In this document: positions 27,437 through 35,973 of the stretch, one piece after another
How positions within the stretch are numbered: position 1 is the stretch's first letter
Layout of the letters: the number at the start of each line of letters is the position of its first letter
NCBI RefSeq assembly: GCF_011762005.1
Contig: NZ_JAASQU010000002.1
Span: 682,001 to 746,000 of the forward strand
DNA: 64,000 nt
Source of the DNA: Qipengyuania flava
GTDB taxonomy: Bacteria; Pseudomonadota; Alphaproteobacteria; Sphingomonadales; Sphingomonadaceae
Direction: 5' to 3'
Notes under the pieces: generated by a model
Database searches by the model: none
Told to the model about the DNA's origin: nothing
Seen by the model: only the letters and a program-made list of their open reading frames with translations
Program-made: the position numbers and the translations under genes

Positions 27437-28182
27437 AGACAGCATTCGTTACGGGGGCGACCGCGGGGATCGGAGAGGCCACTGTTCGCACTCTGGTAAA
27501 CAGCGGCTGGCGCTGCGTTGCTACCGGTCGGCGCCAGGAACGGCTCGATGCACTCGTCGGCGAACTGGGTGCCGACAAGGTTCACGCCGCCTGCTTCGAC
27601 GTGCGCGATCGCGAGGCGATGGAGGCGGCAATTGCCGCGCTCCCCGATGCCTTCGCCGGGATCGACCTGCTGGTGAACAATGCCGGGCTCGCTCGCGGAC
27701 TGTCGCCCGCGCAGGAGGCCAGCCTCGATGACTGGCAGACCATGATCGATACCAATGTGACAGCAATGGTGGTGCTGACGCGCAAGCTGCTGCCCACGCT
27801 GATCGAACGCAAGGGAGCCATCATCGCGATCGGTTCGGTCGCCGGGAATTACATCTATCCGGGCGGCAACGTCTATGCCGGCTCGAAAGCCTTCGCGAAC
27901 CACTTCACGCTCGCATTGCGCGCCGATCTGCATGGCACGGGCGTGCGCGTCACCAGCATCGAGCCGGGCATGGTCGAGACCGAATTCACCCTGGTGCGCA
28001 CCGGCAGCCAGGAAGCCTCGGACGATCTCTACCGCGGAGCCAAGCCGATGACCGCGCAGGATATCGCCGAGATGATCAAATGGGTCGCCGAACTACCGCC
28101 CCACCTCAATATCAACCGACTCGAGCCCATGCCGGTCAATCAGGATTTCGCCGGCTTCCGGGTGGCGAGAGAGCACCACTGA
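27433..28182 (+). CDS. short-chain dehydrogenase/reductase, YdfG-like
   Basis: 249-aa SDR with TGATAGIG at 7-14, NNAG at 82-85, Ser135, and the active-site pair Tyr148/Lys152 (NVYAGSKAF). The block EPGMVETEFTLVR is characteristic of the YdfG/serine 3-dehydrogenase group, which oxidises serine and 3-hydroxy acids; the exact substrate is unproved. It is joined to pheT by a 4-base overlap, an unusual partner, and is followed by a repeat element. Confidence 0.82.
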   Translation: MKTAFVTGATAGIGEATVRTLVNSGWRCVATGRRQERLDALVGELGADKVHAACFDVRDREAMEAAIAALPDAFAGIDLLVNNAGLARGLSPAQEASLDDWQTMIDTNVTAMVVLTRKLLPTLIERKGAIIAIGSVAGNYIYPGGNVYAGSKAFANHFTLALRADLHGTGVRVTSIEPGMVETEFTLVRTGSQEASDDLYRGAKPMTAQDIAEMIKWVAELPPHLNINRLEPMPVNQDFAGFRVAREHH

Positions 28183-28184
28183 CC

Positions 28185-28266
28185 GTCACCCCCGCGACGG
28201 CGGGGGTCCAGCCGACCTTTCCGCCGCTTGATATGTTATCTGGATTCCCGCCTGCGCGGGAATGAC
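28185..28266. repeat. REP-like inverted repeat element, copy 2
   Basis: Two hairpin arms: GTCACCCCCGC-GACG-GCGGGGGTCC at the left and TCTGGATTCCCGCC-TGC-GCGGGAATGAC at the right, with near-inverted ends (GTCA..TGAC). It fills most of the gap between the SDR gene and prfC, and its end (GAATGAC) directly precedes the prfC ribosome binding site. Related to the element at 13701-13762. Confidence 0.7.
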
Positions 28267-28279
28267 GAGGAAAGTTGAA

Positions 28280-29800
28280 ATGTCGAACCGCCGTACCTTC
28301 GCGATCATTTCGCACCCCGACGCGGGCAAGACTACGCTGACCGAAAAGCTGCTGCTCACCGGTGGCGCGATCCACCTCGCCGGCGAGGTCAAGGCGCGCG
28401 GCCAGGCGCGGCGCGCCCGCTCGGACTGGATGAAAATCGAGCAGCAGCGCGGCATTTCGGTGACTAGCTCGGTCATGACCTTCGAACGCGAAGGCGTGAC
28501 TTTCAACCTGCTCGACACGCCGGGCCACGAAGATTTCTCGGAAGACACCTATCGTACGCTGACTGCCGTCGACAGCGCGATCATGGTGATCGATGCCGCC
28601 AAGGGCATCGAACCACAGACACGCAAGCTGTTCGAGGTCTGTCGCCTGCGTTCGGTCCCGATCATCACCTTCGTCAACAAGGTCGATCGCGAAGGCCGTC
28701 CGGTGTTCGAACTGCTCGACGAGATTGCCGACATGCTCGCGCTCGACGTGTCGCCGCAGGCCTATCCGGTGGGCATGGGGGGCGAATTCGAAGGCGTGCT
28801 CGATTTCGCCAGCGGCTGCGTCGCGCGTCCTGAGGGACCGTCCAAGGAATTTCTCGGCACACGCGAGTGCGAACCCGCCATTCCCGAGCGCTTCGCCGAG
28901 GAAATCGAGCTCGCGCAGATCGGGTATCCCGAATTCGATCTCGAGGCCTATCGCAATGGCGACCTCACGCCGGTCTATTTCGGATCCGCGCTCAAGAATT
29001 TCGGAGTGACCGAACTGATCGAGGCGATCGCACAGCACGCCCCGCCGCCGCGGCCGCAACCCGCCGGCGATGAACAGATCCCGCCCTCGCGCGATGAGGT
29101 TACCGGCTTCATCTTCAAGGTGCAGGCGAACATGGACCCCAACCACCGTGACCGTATCGCGTTCATGCGACAGGTATCGGGGACCTTCAAACGGGGGATG
29201 AAGTTGACGCCTTCGGGGCTGGGCAAGCCTGTGGCGATCCACTCGCCGATCCTGTTCTTCGCGCAGGACCGTGAAGTCGCCGATACGGCCGAGCCGGGCG
29301 ATATCATCGGCATTCCCAACCACGGAACGCTGCGCGTCGGCGACACGCTCAGCGAGAAGAACCAGATCCGCTTTACCGGCTTGCCGAACTTCGCGCCCGA
29401 GATTTTGCGGCGCGTGGCGCTGGTCGATCCGACCAAGACCAAGCAATTGCGCAAAGCGCTCGACGACCTCTCAGAAGAGGGCGTGATCCAGGTGTTCTAT
29501 CCCGAAATCGGCGGGCAGTGGATCATCGGCGTGGTCGGCCAGCTCCAACTCGACGTGCTCGTCAGTCGGCTTTCCGCCGAATACAAGGTCGAGGCGAGGC
29601 TCGAACAATCGCCCTTCGCAACGGCACGGTGGATCCGCGGCGATGCCAAGGCGCTTGACGAGTTCGAGAAATTCAATCTGACCAATCTCGCCAAGGACCG
29701 CGACGGCGACCTGGTGTTCATGGCCAAGAGCCCGTGGGACGTGAACTACCAGCAGGAAAAGAACCCCGACCTGACCTTCTCGGCTACCAAGGAGCGGTAG
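28280..29800 (+). CDS. prfC: peptide chain release factor 3
   Basis: 506-aa GTPase that removes RF1/RF2 from the ribosome after termination. G1 motif SHPDAGKTTL (11-20), switch 2 DTPGHEDF and G4 NKVDRE are all present, followed by the RF3-type domains. GAGGAA 7 bases before the ATG supports this start rather than the ATG at 28262, which lies inside the repeat. The repeat therefore forms the leader of this gene. Confidence 0.94.
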   Translation: MSNRRTFAIISHPDAGKTTLTEKLLLTGGAIHLAGEVKARGQARRARSDWMKIEQQRGISVTSSVMTFEREGVTFNLLDTPGHEDFSEDTYRTLTAVDSAIMVIDAAKGIEPQTRKLFEVCRLRSVPIITFVNKVDREGRPVFELLDEIADMLALDVSPQAYPVGMGGEFEGVLDFASGCVARPEGPSKEFLGTRECEPAIPERFAEEIELAQIGYPEFDLEAYRNGDLTPVYFGSALKNFGVTELIEAIAQHAPPPRPQPAGDEQIPPSRDEVTGFIFKVQANMDPNHRDRIAFMRQVSGTFKRGMKLTPSGLGKPVAIHSPILFFAQDREVADTAEPGDIIGIPNHGTLRVGDTLSEKNQIRFTGLPNFAPEILRRVALVDPTKTKQLRKALDDLSEEGVIQVFYPEIGGQWIIGVVGQLQLDVLVSRLSAEYKVEARLEQSPFATARWIRGDAKALDEFEKFNLTNLAKDRDGDLVFMAKSPWDVNYQQEKNPDLTFSATKER

Positions 29801-29837
29801 GCTTGCGGGCATTGCGGCAAGGCGGCATGGACTGCGC

Positions 29838-30710
29838 ATGACGTTACACGCCGGACCGACTTCTCAGACCTTCATTTCGCAGCGGCTGCGGCTGCATTAT
29901 CTCGACTGGGGCAATCGCGGCAAGCCACCGCTTGTGCTGGTCCATGGCGGGCGCGACCACGCGCGGAGCTGGGACTGGGTCGCCGAGCAGTTGCGCGAAG
30001 ACTACCATGTCGTGGCGATGGACCATCGCGGCCATGGCGACAGCGACTGGGTCAGCGACGGCAATTATTCGTCCAACGACATGGTCTACGATCTGGCGCA
30101 ACTGGTCCATCAATTGGGGGTGGGTCCCGTGACCATTGTCAGCCATTCGATGGGCGGCAATGTCTCGCTACGCTATGCGGGGACCTTCCCCGACATGGTG
30201 ACCAAGATCGTCGCGATCGAAGGCCTCGGACCGAGCCCCAAGCGGCAGGCGGAAATGCGCGCCGATCCCTATCCGCAACGGCTCAATGAATGGATCGGAA
30301 AGAAGCGCGCCGCATCTGGCCGCACTCCGCGCAAGTACGACAGCATCGAGGCCGCCTTTGCGCGGATGATCGAGGAAAACAGCTACCTGACCGAAGAGCA
30401 GGCGCGGCACCTGACGCTGCACGGCGTCAACCGCAACGAGGATGGGACCTACAGCTGGAAGTTCGATCCGCACCTCAACGTCTGGGCCGTGGAGGATATT
30501 GCCGACGAGTTCCTGTACCAGACCTGGGCCGCGATCACTGCGCCCACTCTACTGCTCTACGGTGCGGACAGCTGGGCTTCGAATCCCGAGGGCGACGGAA
30601 GGCTCGACCATTTCGCCAATGCCGAAGTCATCGAGTTCGAGAACGCCGGTCACTGGCTGCATCACGACCAGTTCGATCGCTTCATGGCGACCTTGCGCGA
30701 TTTCCTGTGA
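29838..30710 (+). CDS. alpha/beta hydrolase
   Basis: 290-aa alpha/beta hydrolase. Oxyanion motif HGGRDHARSWD, nucleophile elbow SHSMGG with Ser104, and the C-terminal His in GHWLHHD. The Asp of the triad is probably in the YGADSW region. The cap region is between about 130 and 220. No signal peptide, so cytoplasmic. Resembles esterases and epoxide or C-C hydrolases; substrate unknown. The next gene starts 12 bases downstream with GTG. Confidence 0.83.
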   Translation: MTLHAGPTSQTFISQRLRLHYLDWGNRGKPPLVLVHGGRDHARSWDWVAEQLREDYHVVAMDHRGHGDSDWVSDGNYSSNDMVYDLAQLVHQLGVGPVTIVSHSMGGNVSLRYAGTFPDMVTKIVAIEGLGPSPKRQAEMRADPYPQRLNEWIGKKRAASGRTPRKYDSIEAAFARMIEENSYLTEEQARHLTLHGVNRNEDGTYSWKFDPHLNVWAVEDIADEFLYQTWAAITAPTLLLYGADSWASNPEGDGRLDHFANAEVIEFENAGHWLHHDQFDRFMATLRDFL

Positions 30711-30722
30711 CGTAATTCTCGC

Positions 30723-31424
30723 GTGGAGCTGACCTTCGCCAGCTACAACATTCACAAGGGCGTCGGTCTCGACCGCCGGCGCGATCCCGAACGCATCCTC
30801 TCGGTGTTGCACGAAATCGATGCCGACATCATCGCGCTGCAAGAGGCCGATCGGCGGATCGGCGAGCGCGCGAGTGTCCTTCCGCGCGCCGAAATCGACG
30901 ATACCCCATGGCGACTGGTCGAAGTGGCCAAACGTCCACGCAGTATCGGCTGGCATGGGAATGCTTTGCTGGTTCGTCGTGACATGGATGTGGTGGCCGG
31001 CGATCCGCTCGACCTGCCTACGCTGGAGCCGCGTGGTGCCGCCTGCGGCGAATTGAGAGTCGAGGGGTGGCCCTTGCGCGTGATCGGCACGCACCTCGAC
31101 CTGTCGGGGCTGCGTCGGCGCGACCAGATCCGATCGTTGCTTGGCTTTGTGGCGGATTGTGCGGGCGACCTGCCGACGGTGATCATGGGCGATTTCAACC
31201 AGTGGGGGCTGCGCACCGGGGCCATGCGCGAGTTTTCCGATGGCTGGCAGATCGTCACCCCGGGGCGGAGCTATCCAAGCCGACAACCGGTAGCCTCGCT
31301 CGACCGGATCGTGGCGAGCCGGCACTGGCGGTGTGTCAGCGCCGAGGTTCACCATACCGGCCTGTCGTCGGTGGCATCCGACCACTTGCCCGTGACTGCT
31401 CGGCTGAAGCTGCTCACAGATTAG
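30723..31424 (+). CDS. endonuclease/exonuclease/phosphatase-family protein
   Basis: 233-aa metal-dependent phosphodiesterase fold. N-terminal strand SYNIHKGVG, the metal-binding LQEADRR, MGDFNQWG and the catalytic SDHLPV near the end match the EEP (exonuclease III / DNase I / phosphatase) superfamily. There is no signal peptide. The target could be nucleic acid, lipid or nucleotide-sugar; many EEP proteins of this size in Sphingomonads are uncharacterised. GTG start behind ATTCTCGC with weak Shine-Dalgarno. Confidence 0.8.
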   Translation: MELTFASYNIHKGVGLDRRRDPERILSVLHEIDADIIALQEADRRIGERASVLPRAEIDDTPWRLVEVAKRPRSIGWHGNALLVRRDMDVVAGDPLDLPTLEPRGAACGELRVEGWPLRVIGTHLDLSGLRRRDQIRSLLGFVADCAGDLPTVIMGDFNQWGLRTGAMREFSDGWQIVTPGRSYPSRQPVASLDRIVASRHWRCVSAEVHHTGLSSVASDHLPVTARLKLLTD

Positions 31425-31498
31425 GCAGCAGCCTATTTAATGGGCATAATGTATTGAGGCTGACGGGCTGCATGGGCGGAATCTTACCATTTCGTTAG

Positions 31499-31515
31499 TT
31501 GGCACGTAGTTTGCT
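31499..31515 (+). promoter_or_regulatory. sigma-54 (RpoN) promoter for glnK-amt
   Basis: TTGGCACG (31499-31506), four bases, then TTGCT (31511-31515): an exact match to the -24/-12 consensus TGGCAC-N5-TTGC. It lies 52 bases upstream of the glnK start codon in a gap without genes. glnK-amt operons in other bacteria are classically RpoN/NtrC controlled, so this is very likely functional. Confidence 0.8.
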
Positions 31516-31566
31516 GTCCCCCTGTTCGCCGGTGCTTGGCCGGTGGATCACACAGGGGGTGAAGGC

Positions 31567-31905
31567 GTGAAGTTCATCATCGCAGTCATCAAGCCATTCA
31601 AGCTCGACGAAGTGCGTGAAGCGCTCGGCGGGCTCGGCGTGGCGGGAATGACGGTAACCGAAGTCAAGGGTTTCGGGCGCCAGAAAGGGCAGACCGAAAT
31701 CTACCGCGGCGCCGAATACTCGACCAACATGCTGCCCAAGGTGAAGCTCGAGATCGCTGCGAGCGACGATCTCGCCCCGCAGGTGGTCGAAACCATTCAG
31801 CAAACCGCCAGCACCGAAGCGATCGGCGACGGAAAGATTTTCGTCTTCGATCTCGCCAGCGCCACGCGCATCCGCACCGGTGAAACCGGCGACACTGCGC
31901 TTTGA
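31567..31905 (+). CDS. glnK: nitrogen regulatory protein P-II
   Basis: 112-aa PII signalling protein. The T-loop has TEIYRGAEYS with the uridylylated Tyr51; the B-loop TGETGDTAL ends the protein. Senses 2-oxoglutarate and ATP/ADP, and controls the neighbouring ammonium channel by blocking its pore when nitrogen is plentiful. GTG start giving MKFIIAVIKPF, the conserved opening; an upstream ATG at 31543 would add eight non-conserved residues. The next gene begins 14 bases later. Confidence 0.93.
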   Translation: MKFIIAVIKPFKLDEVREALGGLGVAGMTVTEVKGFGRQKGQTEIYRGAEYSTNMLPKVKLEIAASDDLAPQVVETIQQTASTEAIGDGKIFVFDLASATRIRTGETGDTAL

Positions 31906-31919
31906 GGGGGCCTTCGCAC

Positions 31920-33248
31920 ATGACACGCAAACATCTCTACACTGCACCCCTGGCGTTTGCCGGGTTGCTCCTGTCCGCCCCTGCGCTCGCGCAGGAAGCG
32001 GCTGCTCCGGAAGCCGTCGAGGCGGTTTCGGGCGGCACCGCATATATCTTCAACACGCTGCTGTTCCTGATCGGCGGTTTCCTCGTGATGTGGATGGCCG
32101 CCGGCTTCGCCATGCTCGAGGCCGGCCTGGTGCGCTCGAAGAACGTTTCGGTCCAGTGCCTCAAGAACATCGGGCTATACTCGATTGCCGGCCTGATGTT
32201 CTGGGTGATCGGCTATTCGATCGCCTATCCCGGCTTCGAGGGCGGCTTCTTCGGTATCGCCGACTTCCCTTATGCCATGCAGGGCGTGGGTGAAGCCGAT
32301 ACGGGCACCGGCTATTCGGTCGCTTCGGACTGGTTCTTCCAGATGGTCTTCTGCGCCACTACCGCGTCGATCGTGTCGGGCACCGTGGCCGAGCGCATCA
32401 AGATCGTGCCGTTCTTCATCTTCGTCACGCTGCTGACCGGCTTCATCTACCCGGTTATCGTCAGCTGGGAATGGGGCGCCGGCTGGCTTGACGCCATGGG
32501 CTTTTCCGACTTTGCCGGTTCGACGCTGGTTCACTCCACGGGTGGCTGGGCCGCGCTGATGGGTGCGTTGATCATCGGCCCGCGTCTTGGCCGTTACACC
32601 GACAAGGGCATGACCGTGTTCCCCGGTTCGAGCATCCCGCTCGCCACGCTGGGTACCTTCATCCTGTGGCTCGGCTGGTTCGGCTTCAACGGTGCCTCGC
32701 AGCTTGCCATGGGCACTGTGGGTGACGTGTCCGACGTCTCGAAGATCTTCGTCAACACCAACATGGCTGCCGCAGCCGGTGTGGTCGTCGCCATCATCCT
32801 GACGCAACTGCGCTACGGCAAGGCGGACACGACCATGGCACTCAACGGCGCCCTGGCCGGCCTCGTCGCGATCACCGCCGAACCGCTTACTCCGAATGTC
32901 GGCATGGCGATCGTGATCGGCGGCATCGGTGGCGCGCTGCCCGTGATCTTCGTCCCGATCCTCGACAAGCTGAAGATCGACGATGTCGTCGGCGCCATTC
33001 CGGTCCACCTCATCGCCGGTATCTGGGGCACGCTCGCCGTGCCGCTGACCAACACCGAAGTGCCCTTCGTGGCGCAGATCACCGGTGTGGTCGCAACCGG
33101 CGTCTTCGTCTGCATCACTTCGGGCATCGTCTGGTTCGCTCTCAAGGCGACCGTGGGCGTGCGTCCGAGCGCAGAGGAAGAGATGGCAGGTCTCGACGTC
33201 GGCGAGACCGGCATCGAAGCCTACCCGGAATTTGCCCGGGCAAACTGA
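31920..33248 (+). CDS. amt: ammonium transporter
   Basis: 442-aa inner-membrane ammonium channel of the Amt/MEP/Rh family. Starts with a signal-like segment ending ALAQ, typical of proteobacterial Amt, followed by about 11 hydrophobic helices. Conserved blocks: FAMLEAGLVRSKN, DFAGSTLVHSTGGWAALMGA (which holds the pore-lining His of the pair), GWFGFNGAS and the C-terminal regulatory tail. Operon with glnK under the sigma-54 promoter, followed by a strong terminator. Confidence 0.94.
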   Translation: MTRKHLYTAPLAFAGLLLSAPALAQEAAAPEAVEAVSGGTAYIFNTLLFLIGGFLVMWMAAGFAMLEAGLVRSKNVSVQCLKNIGLYSIAGLMFWVIGYSIAYPGFEGGFFGIADFPYAMQGVGEADTGTGYSVASDWFFQMVFCATTASIVSGTVAERIKIVPFFIFVTLLTGFIYPVIVSWEWGAGWLDAMGFSDFAGSTLVHSTGGWAALMGALIIGPRLGRYTDKGMTVFPGSSIPLATLGTFILWLGWFGFNGASQLAMGTVGDVSDVSKIFVNTNMAAAAGVVVAIILTQLRYGKADTTMALNGALAGLVAITAEPLTPNVGMAIVIGGIGGALPVIFVPILDKLKIDDVVGAIPVHLIAGIWGTLAVPLTNTEVPFVAQITGVVATGVFVCITSGIVWFALKATVGVRPSAEEEMAGLDVGETGIEAYPEFARAN

Positions 33249-33335
33249 TTACCAGTTCGGCGGGGGCGCCGCTCTCTCTCCTCTCCTCGGGTGCCCCCGC
33301 CTACCCATGTTCCTCCTGCGAACACCGACTGTATT

Positions 33336-33367
33336 GGGCCGGAGATAACCTCTCCGGCCCCTTTTTT
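33336..33367 (+). terminator. rho-independent terminator after amt
   Basis: Perfect 10-bp stem GGGCCGGAGA (33336-33345) with TCTCCGGCCC (33351-33360), loop TAACC, then CTTTTTT. It ends the glnK-amt transcript and separates it from the TonB-receptor gene. Confidence 0.92.
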
Positions 33368-33511
33368 ATGCCATATCGGGACTGTGACGCTTTTGCTGCG
33401 GATGGTGCGAAATCGCACCGCGGCTATCGCGAGACAGATTGCCACGCCCGAAAAGCTGACTCATCTTTCGCGCATCAAGGGGCCGACAAGCGCCTCGAGT
33501 GGAGGAGAAGA

Positions 33512-35902
33512 ATGTTGTCGCACACACGCAACCGTTCCGTATCGCGTGCCGCCATGCTGCTTGCCAGCTGCGGCCTGACTGCCATCGCCACCCCTGCTTT
33601 CGCCCAGGAAGCCGAACAGGTCGAAGGCGATACCAATGTCATCATCGTCACCGCTACCAAGCGCGACTCGACGATCCAGGACGTGCCGTTCTCGATCAAT
33701 GCGCAAACGCAGGAAGACATCCAGAAGTCGGGGGCGAACAATCTCGAGGATATCTCGCGCAATGTCGCGGGCCTGTCGGTGCAGAACCTCGGTCCGGGCC
33801 AGAGCCAGGTTTCGGTGCGCGGCGTGTCCGCCGGCCAGATCGTGCGCGACCAGCCCGGGGTCAAGGAGCAGGTCGGCGTCTATCTCGACGAGAGCGTGAT
33901 TTCGCTTTCGCTTTTCACGCCCGACCTCGATCTGTTCGATCTCAACCGCGTCGAGACGCTCCGCGGACCGCAGGGGACGCTGTTCGGTTCGGGTAGTGTC
34001 GGCGGTACGATCCGCTACATTACCAATCAGCCCGAGATCGGTGTGACCGAAGGACTGGTCGAAGGAAATGTGAACCTCGTCGACGGCGACGACATCGGTT
34101 GGCATCTCAAGGGCGCGGTCAATATTCCGCTGGGCCAGAATGCGGCCATGCGTGTCGTTGCCTATCATACGCAATACGGTGGCTTCATCGACGCGATCGG
34201 GCCCGCGGGTGGCGAAGACGTCAACGATGGCGAGCGCACGGGTGGACGCGTGGCCTTCACCGTGGATACGGGCGAAGGGTTCAGCATCACCCCGCGCGTT
34301 GTCTACCAGAAGATCACGGCGAACGGGTTCAACCGCCAGGAAATCTACAACCTCCACGCCAATCCCTACACCACGACCCGGCCCGCGGTGCAGTTTGACG
34401 AACGCGAGCAGTATCTGCGGCTGCGCGAGGCCTTCGAGGACGAGACTCTGATCGCCGATCTGGTGGTGGAAGCCGAATTGGGGCCGGTGACACTCACTTC
34501 GGTCAGTTCGTACACCAATCGCGACATCCTCGTCAGCCGGGACGCAAGCGCGCTATCCGGTTCGGTGTCGGTCGATCTCGGCTTCCCCGATTCGGGTGTT
34601 CTGCTACCCTCGAACCTGCGCGACACCACCGATGTCGAGGCGATCACGCAGGAATTGCGTCTCGCTTCCAACGGTTCGGGGCCGTTCCAGTGGGTGCTCG
34701 GCGGGTTCTACGCCAGCACCGACCGATTCTATCGCCAGCGCTTGCCCACTCCGGGTTATGCTGCAGTCACCGATGCCACGCTGGGCGCGGGAACGTCGGC
34801 AGCGGTGGCCAACGGCTTCCCCAATCTTGATTCTCCTTACAATGCCGATCTGCCCTACGAACTCGAGCAGATCGCGATCTTCGGGGAGGGCACCTATGCG
34901 ATCACCGATGCTCTCGATGTCACGATCGGCGCGCGCTATTACGATTTCGAGGAAAGCCGGCAGTTCATTTCGGGCGGCCTGTTCGCCAATGGCGACAATG
35001 TTTCCGATACGACTGCCTCCGATGGCTTCAGCCCGCGGATCCTCGTCAGTTACGATGTCAGCGATGCGCTGACGCTGAACGCGCAGGCCTCGAAGGGCTT
35101 CCGTCTCGGCGGCGTCAACGACCCGTTGAACATCACCCTGTGTTCGCCAGCCGATGCGGCGCTCTTCGGCTCGTTCCAGAGCTATGACGACGAAACGCTG
35201 TGGAATTACGAGATCGGTGCCAAGGCCAATGGACGCGGCTTTTACGCCAATGTCGCGGGCTTCTACAACGACATCAAGAACCTGCAGACCACGCTCGATG
35301 CGGGTTCCTGTTCGTCGCGGATCGTGTTCAACGTCGAAAAGGCCCACTCGATGGGTGTCGAAGCCGAATTCGGCTTCTCACCTACAACCGGACTCGATCT
35401 GGTGTTCTCGGGAAGCCTGATCGAAGCGGAGTTCGATTCCACGCTGCCCGGCGCCCTGGCGAGTGCGACCGGAATCCGCGAAGGCAACCGCCTCGCTTCG
35501 GTGCCCAAGTTCCAGGTTTCGGCCTCGGGCAGCTATGAGTTCCCGATAGCAGCGAATGCGGATGCCTATATCTCGGCCTCCTACAGCCATGTCGGTAACC
35601 GCTACACGCAGCCGGGCGACCAGGAAAACAATCCGCGCACATTCGTGCACGGCCTGCCCTTCGGCGGCGCGCCGGCGGGTGCAGCCACTACGGTCGACCT
35701 GCTGCTTCCATCCTACGATCTGGTGAATCTCAGTCTCGGCGTGGATTTCGACAGCGGGTTGTCGCTTGTTCTCTATGCCAACAATCTGTTCGACGAGAAT
35801 GCGCTGCTCAGCTTCGACCGCGAACGTGGTGGCCGCGCGCGTCTTGGCTATAGCGTCGGTACGCCGCAGACTTTCGGCATGACCGTGCGCCAGGCTTTCT
35901 GA
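33512..35902 (+). CDS. TonB-dependent outer-membrane receptor
   Basis: 796-aa receptor. Signal peptide ending PAFAQ, TonB box EGDTNVIIVTATKRD near 38-51, plug domain with the block VETLRGPQGTLFGSGSVGGTIRYITNQPE near 148-175, and a long beta-barrel ending with the aromatic FGMTVRQAF terminus. The substrate (iron complex, vitamin or carbohydrate) is not evident; no ferric-uptake genes are adjacent. It depends on the tonB-exb operon. GGAGGAG before the ATG is a strong ribosome binding site. Confidence 0.88.
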   Translation: MLSHTRNRSVSRAAMLLASCGLTAIATPAFAQEAEQVEGDTNVIIVTATKRDSTIQDVPFSINAQTQEDIQKSGANNLEDISRNVAGLSVQNLGPGQSQVSVRGVSAGQIVRDQPGVKEQVGVYLDESVISLSLFTPDLDLFDLNRVETLRGPQGTLFGSGSVGGTIRYITNQPEIGVTEGLVEGNVNLVDGDDIGWHLKGAVNIPLGQNAAMRVVAYHTQYGGFIDAIGPAGGEDVNDGERTGGRVAFTVDTGEGFSITPRVVYQKITANGFNRQEIYNLHANPYTTTRPAVQFDEREQYLRLREAFEDETLIADLVVEAELGPVTLTSVSSYTNRDILVSRDASALSGSVSVDLGFPDSGVLLPSNLRDTTDVEAITQELRLASNGSGPFQWVLGGFYASTDRFYRQRLPTPGYAAVTDATLGAGTSAAVANGFPNLDSPYNADLPYELEQIAIFGEGTYAITDALDVTIGARYYDFEESRQFISGGLFANGDNVSDTTASDGFSPRILVSYDVSDALTLNAQASKGFRLGGVNDPLNITLCSPADAALFGSFQSYDDETLWNYEIGAKANGRGFYANVAGFYNDIKNLQTTLDAGSCSSRIVFNVEKAHSMGVEAEFGFSPTTGLDLVFSGSLIEAEFDSTLPGALASATGIREGNRLASVPKFQVSASGSYEFPIAANADAYISASYSHVGNRYTQPGDQENNPRTFVHGLPFGGAPAGAATTVDLLLPSYDLVNLSLGVDFDSGLSLVLYANNLFDENALLSFDRERGGRARLGYSVGTPQTFGMTVRQAF

Positions 35903-35921
35903 TTGGGCGGGAGAAGCAAAG

Positions 35922-35957
35922 AGCCGGGCCGAGGTAACCATCCTCGGCCCGGCTTTT
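35922..35957 (+). terminator. rho-independent terminator after the TonB-receptor gene
   Basis: 13-bp perfect stem AGCCGGGCCGAGG with CCTCGGCCCGGCT, 7-base loop TAACCAT, then TTTTCG. It lies between the receptor and the convergent GMC oxidoreductase gene and may serve both. Confidence 0.85.
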
Positions 35958-35973
35958 CGTGTGGCGCCAACAG

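Noticed and set aside
25508..27445. 645-codon open frame antisense to pheT
   Set aside because: It is the high-GC shadow of pheT in a complementary frame; Asp/Arg/His-rich composition, no domain and no ribosome binding site.
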